NCBI GenBank assembly: GCA_945870465.1
Contig: CAMBSS010000026.1
Coordinates: forward strand, 1 to 32,771
Source of the DNA: Bordetella parapertussis
GTDB taxonomy: Bacteria > Pseudomonadota > Gammaproteobacteria > Burkholderiales > SG8-41
DNA length: 32,771 nucleotides
Direction: 5' to 3'
The position numbers were made by a program, and so were the translations under genes. Below the pieces are notes generated by a model, which had not been told where the DNA came from, did not search any database, and was given only the letters and a program-made list of their open reading frames with translations. Positions 1-7,942 of this stretch are shown here, in pieces (within the stretch, counting starts at the first letter, position 1; each line of letters opens with the position of its first letter).

Positions 1-63
1 CGCCACGATGATCAGCAGCAGGATGAGGGGCGTCTGCAGCGCGCGTAATTCGCTGGCGTTCAT
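1..63 (-). CDS. MshJ/PilO-like pilus assembly protein, N-terminal fragment (cut by window edge)
   Basis: Only the first 21 codons are in the window. They begin MNASELRALQ and run straight into a hydrophobic stretch (PLILLLIIVA), which looks like a short cytoplasmic tail followed by an inner-membrane anchor. The ATG overlaps the TGA of the upstream MshI-like gene in an ATGA arrangement, so the two are probably translationally coupled. A small single-pass inner-membrane protein directly after MshI fits MshJ or a PilO-like alignment-complex subunit of the MSHA pilus. That identity rests on position and topology only, because no family-specific motif is visible in so short a piece. Confidence 0.5.
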   Translation of the reverse strand, partial: MNASELRALQTPLILLLIIVA

Positions 64-1634
64 GCGGCAGGTTTCATCACAAGAATGATGGTGAATTCAG
101 CCTTGCCGGCCTGCTCGCGGCTGTCGGTGGTGTTGCCGGCCAGCGTCAGGTTCGGACTGATGTTGAGCGGCAGCTTGGCGACCCTGACCTCGGCCACGTT
201 GGGCTGTTGCGCGAGTGTTTCGGCAAAACGGTTGATGGCGTCGATCGCGGCGCGGTAGTCCCCACGGAAGGGGCGCACTTCCCCTTCGACGAGCGCGCTT
301 TCCTTGCGCTTGGCGCCGGCGGGCGCATTTGGCAGCGGCACGACCGGCACCGCCGCGGTTGGCGCCTGGTTGCCCTCGCGGCCGCCCTCGACTTCAGTAG
401 TGCCGTATTTCCACGCGAACGATTTCATGACGATCTGCGGATGGCTGTCCAGCGCCTGGCTGACGAGCCCCATCGTAACTTCCGGCGTGCGCGTGGTGGC
501 GCCGATTTTCTGCGATATCTCGACCGCGCGCCGCAGGTTCTCCGCGGTCGTGGGCGCCGCCGGGAACTGCAGGGTGGCTTCCTGATACTGCCGTTGCAGA
601 TCTACAGTCTGGCGCTTCGCGCTTTCGGTGTCGATGCGCGCATCGAATATCTGATAAAGAGTGATCGCGCACCAGGTGGCGGCGGCAAATACAGTGACTG
701 CTGTCATCGCATAAATGCCGCGGCGGATTTGATGCTGGCGGTAACCGAGGGTGACGTTCGCAGGCGCCAGATTGTTGTCCGGTGGGCGCGGTGCGAGCAG
801 ATGCAGGTACAGCGCGTCGCTCGACGAGTCCAGCGCCGGCGCGGCGATGCCGAGGCTGGAAATGATTTCCTGGCGGCCGAGACGGCGGCACTCGATGTTG
901 GGGTTGTCGCGGCCTATCGTTTGCTCGAGATCTTTTAACGAGTCGTTGCGATCGACGATCAGCACCGACAGATGTTCGTCAAGCGTCATCACGCGCAGCG
1001 CGTGCAGATAGAGACGCGTGTTGGAAATCTCCTCGGCGTAATTCTTGATGGCCTGGCTGGCGCTGCCATCGATACGCGCCAGCCGGCTGATGCGCAGTTG
1101 TTGGTCGCGGAAAAAGCTCAGTCGCAGTCCGGCGCCGTGGATCGATACAACCAGCAGGTTGGTTTGCTTGAGTTTGAGCTTTTCGATCAGCTGTGCGCTG
1201 ACGGTCGGTAGCAGGAAGATGCCGGCAACCGGCAGTTTGCGTTCAATGATCTCCTGCAGCCACCCGTTGATCAGTTCCGGATTGGTGAGCGCGCAAAACA
1301 GGTAGCGGTCGTCGCGTCGCTTGCCGGGGTCGCGCCCCTGGATGCGCGCGTTGCAGTACTGCGTATTGCGGTAATGCTGTTTTAATTTGCGTGCAATCAT
1401 TTCGCCACGGTCGCTGCCGAAGCTGTGCGGCAGGGATTCGAAGCGATAGTCTTCCTCAACTGCGTCGACGATCATGTGTGCCGGCAGGTTCGGCTCCTGC
1501 GCAAGGTGTTCCTTGAACGCCGCGAAGCCCGCTTCGCTGTTTTCGAAGACGGTGCTCATGCCCAGGCGGCCGCCCAGCCAGCGTGCCGAACTGACCTGGC
1601 TGGCCGACACCGAAAACAGCAGCTTATCTGCCAT
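60..1634 (-). CDS. MshI-like pilus biogenesis protein (PilM-like plus PilN-like halves)
   Basis: This 524-residue protein is probably the inner-membrane alignment subunit of the MSHA-type pilus machine. Residues 1-300 are soluble and resemble the actin-like PilM/MshI fold in overall pattern, although I see no clean nucleotide-binding motif. One membrane segment lies at about 307-328, followed by a helical stretch (about 335-350) and a periplasmic region with a proline/alanine-rich insert near 425-440, as in PilN/GspL C-terminal parts. It is therefore longer than a typical MshI. It follows mshG by 36 bp and overlaps the next gene by 4 bp, so it belongs to the same operon. The family call is from layout and context. 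It could equally be described as a GspL-like protein. Confidence 0.6.
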   Translation of the reverse strand: MADKLLFSVSASQVSSARWLGGRLGMSTVFENSEAGFAAFKEHLAQEPNLPAHMIVDAVEEDYRFESLPHSFGSDRGEMIARKLKQHYRNTQYCNARIQGRDPGKRRDDRYLFCALTNPELINGWLQEIIERKLPVAGIFLLPTVSAQLIEKLKLKQTNLLVVSIHGAGLRLSFFRDQQLRISRLARIDGSASQAIKNYAEEISNTRLYLHALRVMTLDEHLSVLIVDRNDSLKDLEQTIGRDNPNIECRRLGRQEIISSLGIAAPALDSSSDALYLHLLAPRPPDNNLAPANVTLGYRQHQIRRGIYAMTAVTVFAAATWCAITLYQIFDARIDTESAKRQTVDLQRQYQEATLQFPAAPTTAENLRRAVEISQKIGATTRTPEVTMGLVSQALDSHPQIVMKSFAWKYGTTEVEGGREGNQAPTAAVPVVPLPNAPAGAKRKESALVEGEVRPFRGDYRAAIDAINRFAETLAQQPNVAEVRVAKLPLNISPNLTLAGNTTDSREQAGKAEFTIILVMKPAA

Positions 1635-1670
1635 GACGGGGTCGATTTCCCTTTGTGATTAAACGGTTAA

Positions 1671-2879
1671 CTAGAACTTGATCTTGCCCAGAATATCATA
1701 AACCGGACCCAGCACCGACCACATGATGAATACCATCATGCCGCCGAGAACTACCGTCAGCACGGGCCCGATCATGGCCATGCCCTTGTCGACTGATTCC
1801 TTGACGTCGCGGTTATAAAAGTAGGTCACGTTCATCAACGCGACATCGAGCGCGCCGGTGGCTTCGCCCACGCGCAGCATGCGGATCACCAGCGGCGGGA
1901 AGATGCCGAGATTCTGGAAAGTTTCCGTCAGGCTGTCGCCGGCATTGATCTGCGCGCCCGCGCGCATCAGGCCGTCGGCAATGACGCGATTGCCAACGAT
2001 TTCCTCCGAGGTCTTGATCGCCTCCAGAATGGTGATGCCGGACTGATACATCAGCGCAAAAAAATTGGTGAACCGCGACATGATGATTTTCTGCATGATG
2101 GGGCCGATGACCGGCAGATGCAGCTTGGTGTAATCCCACAGGTAGTGCGCCTTTGGGCTTTGCCGCACCATCATGACCACGCCGACCGCCGCAGCGATCG
2201 GTATGCCGAAAATAAACGGCCAGTAATCGATCACGCTGTTGGAAAGAAAAATCAGCAACCGCGTCTGCACCGGCAGGGCAATGGCCATGGCCTTCAGTAA
2301 CTGCGTGACCTGTGGAACCAGGTAAATCAGCATGAACAGCATCACCGCGACTACGACCACCAGCACGAACGCGGGATACATCAACAGGCGCTTGGTTTGC
2401 GATGCGAGTTCGTCCTGCCATTTCAGCGTGGCGCCCAGGTTGGCGAATACATCCGTCAGCCGTCCTGCCTGTTCGCCGGCGCGGATCAAACTCACGAACA
2501 CATTGTCGAACACGTAGGAGTGCTGCGACATCGCCTGCGACAGGATGCGACCGCCTTCCATATCTTCGTTCAGCGTCGCCAGCACTTCGCGAAAACGCGG
2601 GTTTTCGATCGAATCGCGCAGGTCGCGGATGCCTTCCATCAACGGAATCCCCGAGCGCGTGATCTGCTCCATGTCGAAGCAAAACGTGATGAGGTCGCGG
2701 CGTGTGATTTTGCCGCCGGCGCCGAAGCCGCTGGCGCTTTTTTCGATTTCGCGGAACGTGATGAGATCGAGCCCCATGCGGCGCAACCGCAGTTCGAGGT
2801 CGACTTCGTTTACCGCATCGAGCGCGCCGCGCGCGGGGCTGCCGGTTTTATCGACGGCTTTGTACTGGAAGGAAGGCAC
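1671..2879 (-). CDS. mshG: MSHA pilus platform protein MshG (type II secretion F family)
   Basis: This polytopic inner-membrane platform protein is the family that couples the assembly ATPase to pilin insertion or extraction. Its 402 residues match the usual GspF/PilC length. The N-terminus (MPSFQYKAVDKTG) is the classic F-family opening. Two cytoplasmic F domains follow, each with a membrane segment: a long hydrophobic run around 165-190, a second around 220-240, and a C-terminal one around 370-395. The motif RVGEATGALD near the middle of the second domain is typical. It lies 26 bp downstream of mshE, its expected ATPase partner. Family assignment is secure. The MshG name (rather than GspF or PilC) rests on the neighbouring mshM, mshL, mshN and mshE genes. 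Confidence 0.88.
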   Translation of the reverse strand: MPSFQYKAVDKTGSPARGALDAVNEVDLELRLRRMGLDLITFREIEKSASGFGAGGKITRRDLITFCFDMEQITRSGIPLMEGIRDLRDSIENPRFREVLATLNEDMEGGRILSQAMSQHSYVFDNVFVSLIRAGEQAGRLTDVFANLGATLKWQDELASQTKRLLMYPAFVLVVVVAVMLFMLIYLVPQVTQLLKAMAIALPVQTRLLIFLSNSVIDYWPFIFGIPIAAAVGVVMMVRQSPKAHYLWDYTKLHLPVIGPIMQKIIMSRFTNFFALMYQSGITILEAIKTSEEIVGNRVIADGLMRAGAQINAGDSLTETFQNLGIFPPLVIRMLRVGEATGALDVALMNVTYFYNRDVKESVDKGMAMIGPVLTVVLGGMMVFIMWSVLGPVYDILGKIKF

Positions 2880-2905
2880 GGTTGGCCGGCTTGTGCGATC
2901 AGCGT

Positions 2906-4609
2906 CTAGTTAAAGCGGCCGGTCAAATCGACCGTGCGTGATATTTCCGAAATGCTGGTGGTCCCGTTCAGCACCAGCGCCACGCCTTCTTCCGCCAGCG
3001 GGCGAAAGTTTTTGGCCAGCGCAGCGGCGCGCAATTCCTTGGCGGTGGCGCGGCGCGCGACCAATTCGTCGAGGTCGCCATCCATGACCAGCAGTTCCAT
3101 CACCGAACTGCGACCTTTGTAGCCTTTGTTGGCGCATTTTACGCAGCCGGTCGGGCGATAGATCTGGGCGACGTCCGCCGCCGCGGCGCCGAGTATCCTG
3201 CGCTCCTCGATCGTCGGCACATAGGCTTCCTTGCAGTGCACGCACAGCACGCGCACCAGGCGCTGTGCGATCACGCCGATGATGTTTCCCGCCATGATGT
3301 CCGGCTGGATGCCGATATCGAGCAGGCGCGGAAACGCGCCCAGCGCCGAGTTCGAATGCAGCGTGGAAAACACCTGGTGACCGGTCATGGCCGCGCGAAA
3401 CGCCATCTCGGCGGTGTCGCGGTCGCGGATTTCACCCACCAGTATGATGTCCGGGTCCTGGCGCATCATCGAGCGTATGCCATTGGCGAAATCCATTTTT
3501 ACGGCATCGTTGACCGAGGTCTGGCGCATCAGCGTCAGCGGATACTCGACCGGGTCTTCGAGCGTCATGATGTTGACGGTTTCGTCGTTGACCTGTGACA
3601 ACAGCGAGTACAGCGTGGTGGTCTTGCCGCTGCCTGTCGGGCCGGTCACTATCAAAATACCCTCGGGGCGCGCCAGCATCAGGCTCAGCCGCGTAAGCGT
3701 CGCCGCGGGAAGGTTCATCTTGTCCAGGCTGATGATTGATTTCTCGCGGTCGAGTATGCGCAGCACGATGTTTTCGCCGTGCACCGTGGGGTGCGTCGAC
3801 ACGCGGAAATCGATCGGCCGGCCGTTCAGCGTGAGGGAAATGCGGCCATCCTGCGGCGCGCGCGTCTCGGCGATGTTCATTTCGCTGATCACCTTGATGC
3901 GCACCGTGATGCCGGGCATGTAGGTCTTGTGCAGGCTGCGGACTGTTTCGAGCACGCCGTCGATGCGGTAGCGTATGCGCAGAAAGGCGTATTCCGGTTC
4001 GAAGTGGATATCAGAGGCGCCGCGCTTGACCGCATCGACCAGCAGCGCGTTGACCAGCCGCACCATCGGCTGCGTATATTCGTCGCCGCCCGAGCCCAGG
4101 CTCTGGTAATCGATCTCGCCGGTCTCGATTTCCTGCAGGATGCCGTCGACCGACAGTTCGTGCCCGTAGAACTGATCGATGTAATCTTCGAGCTGCGCTT
4201 CGCCGGCGAGTTGGGTCTTGATCTCGACGGTCGGGCCAAGGGTCGCGCGCAACTGGTCGAGCGCCACGACGTTGAAGATCTCGGTCGTCGCTATGCTGAG
4301 CTGGCGTTCGTCCGCGTCGTACGCGATCGGCAGCAGGCGGTGGCGGCGGGCGAAATCCTGCGGCACCAGTTTCAGCGCTTCCGGGTCGGCCACCACCTGC
4401 GCGAGGTCGATCGATTCCTGGCCGACGGTGCGCGCCATGATGTCGCGGATCGCCGCTTCGGTGACGAACCCCAGGCGCACCAGTTGCCGCCCGATCGGTA
4501 TGTTGTTCTGCTTTTGCTCGGCGAGAGCAATGCCGAGCTGGTCGGGCGTGACCAGCCCCTGCTGTACCAGCAGTTCGCCTAGACGCAGTTTTTTGCGCTG
4601 TTCAGCCAT
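2906..4609 (-). CDS. mshE: MSHA pilus assembly ATPase MshE (GspE/PilB family) with MshEN c-di-GMP-binding domain
   Basis: This hexameric cytoplasmic ATPase drives pilus extension. Residues 9-32 fit the MshEN consensus RLGxxLVxxGxxxxxxLxxxLxxQ, and a second related half follows at about 37-63. In Vibrio MshE this module binds cyclic di-GMP and links second-messenger level to pilus assembly. The C-terminal ATPase has a Walker A motif GPTGSGKTT (323-331), an Asp-box EDPVEYPL (from 351), a Walker B motif DPDIILVGEIRD (385-396), the His-box STLHSN, and a four-cysteine zinc site (C456, C459, C489, C492). Length (567 aa) is normal. It is preceded by a 90-bp spacer after mshN and followed by mshG. 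c-di-GMP control of this pilus is inferred from the motif, not shown. Confidence 0.92.
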   Translation of the reverse strand: MAEQRKKLRLGELLVQQGLVTPDQLGIALAEQKQNNIPIGRQLVRLGFVTEAAIRDIMARTVGQESIDLAQVVADPEALKLVPQDFARRHRLLPIAYDADERQLSIATTEIFNVVALDQLRATLGPTVEIKTQLAGEAQLEDYIDQFYGHELSVDGILQEIETGEIDYQSLGSGGDEYTQPMVRLVNALLVDAVKRGASDIHFEPEYAFLRIRYRIDGVLETVRSLHKTYMPGITVRIKVISEMNIAETRAPQDGRISLTLNGRPIDFRVSTHPTVHGENIVLRILDREKSIISLDKMNLPAATLTRLSLMLARPEGILIVTGPTGSGKTTTLYSLLSQVNDETVNIMTLEDPVEYPLTLMRQTSVNDAVKMDFANGIRSMMRQDPDIILVGEIRDRDTAEMAFRAAMTGHQVFSTLHSNSALGAFPRLLDIGIQPDIMAGNIIGVIAQRLVRVLCVHCKEAYVPTIEERRILGAAAADVAQIYRPTGCVKCANKGYKGRSSVMELLVMDGDLDELVARRATAKELRAAALAKNFRPLAEEGVALVLNGTTSISEISRTVDLTGRFN

Positions 4610-4699
4610 CGGGTTCTAATTGGTTACGGACAGTGATTTGCACCGCATCGCGCTTCCTTCTTCCTGCCGTAAAGCCACCGTCGTATCTGGCCTGGGCCG

Positions 4700-5956
4700 C
4701 TACTGCGCGGTTTTCTCGAGTTTCGCTACGCGGTCACGGGCGGCGGCGGTGCTGAAATTGGCGTGGCCTTTGGCGGCCGCGAGCGCTACCGCGCGCCGGT
4801 AAAAATCCAGCGCCGATTTGGATTGGCCGATGTGTTCGAGCGCAACGGCGAGGTTGTAGGCGTAATCCGGATTGTCGGGCTGCAGGTGATGGGCCTGAAA
4901 AAAAGCCTGTTGGGCATCGGGCCAGCGGTTCTGGTCGACGTAGGTATTGCCCAGCGTGAAATGCAGATAGGCTTCCGACGGGTCGCGTGAAATCAGTTGT
5001 TTGACGCGCGTTTCCGCCGACTGCGGGTCGGCGCGGCCGAGCATGCCGATCAATCCAGCCTGCGCGAACGCGTTGCGCGGGTCGAACTCGAGGACTTTGA
5101 CGTAATGCTTGTTCGCGGCGTCGCGATCGCCCTGCTGGGTTGCGATGGCGGCGAGGCCGAGCAGCGCTTCGGTGTTGCGCGGATCGCTTTTCAGCAACTG
5201 GTTATAAAGCCGTTGTGAAGATTCCAGATTGCCGGTGGTAAGCGCGGTGTAGGCTTCGGACAAAACCGGGTTAATAGTCGGCGCAGTGCTACCGGCAACG
5301 ATCTTGATGTTGTCGCGCGGCGCCGAAGAAACGATGGGCGCCGGGGCGGGTGCCGGCACCGGCGCAGCGGCAACGCTGGCCGCTGCCACGGCGGCAGGAG
5401 CAGCGGCAGCAGGCGGCACGGTTGATTTTTCTGTGCCGCCCGTTTGCGCCGGCGGCAGCAACAGCGAAGTGAGCGGGGCCGGCTGCGGCGCGGCGGGCGC
5501 GGGGTTGCTGCTCGTTGCAGGAGCGGGAGCTTGCGCAACCGGCGTTGGCCGTGGTCCTTGTTTGGCGAATAGTCCGGGATTCATCTCGACGTAGACATAG
5601 CCACCGAAGCCGATGATGAACAACGTCGCAAGAACGCCGAATACCATCAGCGGACGATCGCGCAGGTAGGAAAATATATTGCCGGTCGGCTCGCGGTGTC
5701 CGGCGGCGCGGATCAGGGCGGCGGCCTGCGCCGATTCGCGCGCGGCGGGAGCCCCGGTAGCGGCGGCGGATTTGGCGGATGAAGGCGGCGGCGCGGGCGC
5801 GCGCGGCGTTGCGATGGCCGGTTCGAGCGTCAGTTCGGGGCTGCTCGCAGCGCTTGAAGCGCCAGGTGCAGCCGGCGTGGCGGGCGCCGCCGGCTCGCCA
5901 GCGGTGTCGACGCGGTCTTTGGCGGCCTTTTCCAAGGCCTTCATCAACAGGCTCAT
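4700..5956 (-). CDS. mshN: MshN-like TPR protein of the MSHA pilus locus
   Basis: This 418-residue single-pass inner-membrane protein carries a periplasmic TPR domain. The N-terminus MSLLMKALEK, with a charged helix, is typical of MshN-type proteins. A low-complexity Ala/Pro cytoplasmic region follows, then a membrane helix at about 103-123, a second long Ala/Pro linker (about 135-210) and tetratricopeptide repeats from about 230 to 395. The TPRs probably bind another assembly protein, as secretin pilotins and assembly chaperones do, but the partner cannot be read from sequence. Its ATG overlaps the stop codon of mshL (ATGA), indicating coupled translation with the secretin. The name is from position and architecture, since TPR proteins diverge fast. 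Confidence 0.75.
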   Translation of the reverse strand: MSLLMKALEKAAKDRVDTAGEPAAPATPAAPGASSAASSPELTLEPAIATPRAPAPPPSSAKSAAATGAPAARESAQAAALIRAAGHREPTGNIFSYLRDRPLMVFGVLATLFIIGFGGYVYVEMNPGLFAKQGPRPTPVAQAPAPATSSNPAPAAPQPAPLTSLLLPPAQTGGTEKSTVPPAAAAPAAVAAASVAAAPVPAPAPAPIVSSAPRDNIKIVAGSTAPTINPVLSEAYTALTTGNLESSQRLYNQLLKSDPRNTEALLGLAAIATQQGDRDAANKHYVKVLEFDPRNAFAQAGLIGMLGRADPQSAETRVKQLISRDPSEAYLHFTLGNTYVDQNRWPDAQQAFFQAHHLQPDNPDYAYNLAVALEHIGQSKSALDFYRRAVALAAAKGHANFSTAAARDRVAKLEKTAQ

Positions 5957-7881
5957 TTCGGTATGCCTGCCGTTTCGCCCGGGGTGGTTTCGGTCGGCGT
6001 CTGCGTTTGCTGCGGCAGGAAGCGCTGGAAGAACTTGAGTTCGTCACTGTCGAGCGACGGGTTGGTAATCACCGTCGAGCGCAGGAAAATCACCAGCTCG
6101 GATTTGGTGATGGCGTCGTTGCGGATGCCGAACAGTTCGCTGAACATCCCGCTATTGGCGGCCGAGCCCGCGCCGGGCAACGCATTGCGGTTGTATTGCT
6201 GATTGTCCTGCATGAGCCCGCCGAGTACCGCGGTCTGTCCGCTCACCAGCTGAAGTACCGACTCCATTTCGCGGGTCTGCACCTGCGGCACCGGGTTGGT
6301 CAGGCATTTGCCGGCGTTGGAGGCGGCAATTACCGTGCTGCACAGGCTGGGGTTCGGATCATTGGCAAAGCCGTTGATGCGTGTCACGGTCGGCCGCACG
6401 GTCAGCGTGACCTGGCCGTTTTCATTGATCTGCGGCGTCAGGGTCATGACCATCCCGACCGGCACCGTCTGCGCGGTGGTGTTGAAGGTCGTATTGGTGC
6501 CCACGTTGGCGGCAGTGGTGGTGGTGGCCTCGATGTTGAAATAAACGATGTTGTCGACGACTTTCAGCAGCGCGGTCTGATTGTTGAGCGCCATCAGCTT
6601 GGGACTCGACAGGACGCGCGTGTTGCCGAACTGGCTGAGTAGTTTGATCGATGCGCTGATGTTGCCTATGTTTGTATTCGTGTTGGTGTAGCCAATCGTC
6701 ACGCCACCGGCGGCGAACGCATTGGCGACACCGGCGTTCAGGATTTGGGTAATGTTGAGACCGCCGCTGGTCGCCAGCCGGCTCCAGTCGATGCCGCCCT
6801 GGTAGGCGTCGGATAAGGTGACTTCGGCGATCGTCGCTTCGATGAGCACCTGGCGTTGCGACATCTGGGTGATGCTGTCGACGTGCTGCTGTATGAGCGC
6901 ATGCTGTTTCTCGGTGGCGAGCACGCTGATGGTGCCGGACACCGGATTGACCACGATGTCGTCGCGCACGTCGCCCGCGACGGGCAGCGGCGCGGCCTGG
7001 TTGCCGAACACGCTGTTGAACAACTGCGGCGCCGCCTGGCCCGCGCGTGCAACGGCTTCGGCTTGCTGCAGCCGTTCTTCACGCGCCGAGCGCTGCGACT
7101 CCGCGCGTTCTGCGCGCTGTTCCGCGCTCAGGTTCTGGCTGCGGGTGGCGACGAGGATGGCGCGGATGTTGTCGCGCAGCGAATCCCAGAAATTGTTGTT
7201 GCTGACGGTCTTGACTATGGTGCTCGATGAGTTGACGCCGCCGCTGCTGGAGCCGCCGCTCGCGCCGCCGCCCGCACCGCTCGCGCCGCCGCCGGCGCCG
7301 CCCGAGATCTGGCCGGATACGCCGATGGTCGACGTGGTTTCGCGCGTCATGTTGACGTAGTTGACGCGGTACGTCTTCATATACGCCGTATCCGGTCCAA
7401 CGATGATGCTGTTGGCTTCGATCTTGTAGCGCATATTGACCTGCTTGGAGACGCGGTCAAGGATCGCCGGCAGTGTTTCGTTGATCGCGTTCAAACTGAC
7501 CAGGCCCTGCAGGCCGGGATGAATATCGATGTTTTGCTTGGTGTCGCGCGACAGCGCGAAGAGCAACTCTTTTACCGGCACTTCGTTGACGACCACGCTA
7601 TAGGTCGGCGGCTTGATCGCCGGCCGGGGTGGGGGTACGAAGTCGCTGACGCGCGCGGGCGGCGGCACATCTGCGAGGGCCGGTTTCGCGGCCGGCGTTG
7701 AGACGTGTCCTTCGGATTGCGGCATCACCGAGCGTTTGTAGCAGCCGGCGAGTGAGACCGCCGTCAGCGCGCAGACCAGCGCAACTTGTGCGGGGGAGCA
7801 GATCCTCTGTGCGGCGGCTGCGCGGCCGTCAGCGAGGACGCCATCGTATATCCGCTTGCCGGAAGCCAAGAATCCCACCAT
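5953..7881 (-). CDS. mshL: MSHA pilus secretin MshL (outer-membrane channel lipoprotein)
   Basis: This secretin should form the outer-membrane ring through which the pilus passes. The start is supported by an AGGGG box about 8 bases upstream. A lipoprotein-type signal is visible: a hydrophobic run ending in the lipobox SLAGC with Cys47 as the predicted lipidated residue. The segment before it is unusually long, so an internal start is possible. A secretin N/STN-type domain covers about 95-165, and a glycine/serine-rich loop about 192-218. A second N-domain region leads to the C-terminal secretin domain at about 340-605, with VPVGMVMTLTPQI (473-485) and the GGLMQDN and ELVIFLRSTVI signatures. 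Length (642 aa) is somewhat above the usual 550-600, mainly through the Gly/Ser loop. It lies between mshM and mshN. Confidence 0.9.
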   Translation of the reverse strand: MVGFLASGKRIYDGVLADGRAAAAQRICSPAQVALVCALTAVSLAGCYKRSVMPQSEGHVSTPAAKPALADVPPPARVSDFVPPPRPAIKPPTYSVVVNEVPVKELLFALSRDTKQNIDIHPGLQGLVSLNAINETLPAILDRVSKQVNMRYKIEANSIIVGPDTAYMKTYRVNYVNMTRETTSTIGVSGQISGGAGGGASGAGGGASGGSSSGGVNSSSTIVKTVSNNNFWDSLRDNIRAILVATRSQNLSAEQRAERAESQRSAREERLQQAEAVARAGQAAPQLFNSVFGNQAAPLPVAGDVRDDIVVNPVSGTISVLATEKQHALIQQHVDSITQMSQRQVLIEATIAEVTLSDAYQGGIDWSRLATSGGLNITQILNAGVANAFAAGGVTIGYTNTNTNIGNISASIKLLSQFGNTRVLSSPKLMALNNQTALLKVVDNIVYFNIEATTTTAANVGTNTTFNTTAQTVPVGMVMTLTPQINENGQVTLTVRPTVTRINGFANDPNPSLCSTVIAASNAGKCLTNPVPQVQTREMESVLQLVSGQTAVLGGLMQDNQQYNRNALPGAGSAANSGMFSELFGIRNDAITKSELVIFLRSTVITNPSLDSDELKFFQRFLPQQTQTPTETTPGETAGIPK

Positions 7882-7942
7882 GGTGCTATCCCCTGTAAGT
7901 AGACCCGCAACGCCACGTCCTTGCGGCCGTGACCCGCTCTTA

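Noticed and set aside
5286..6047. Ala/Gly- and Arg-rich frames opposite and alongside mshN
   Set aside because: They mirror the Ala/Pro linkers of MshN and have no independent features.
7240..7310. GC-rich imperfect tandem repeat within mshL
   Set aside because: It encodes the Gly/Ser-rich loop (residues about 192-218), a common feature of MshL/PilQ-type secretins, so it needs no separate explanation.
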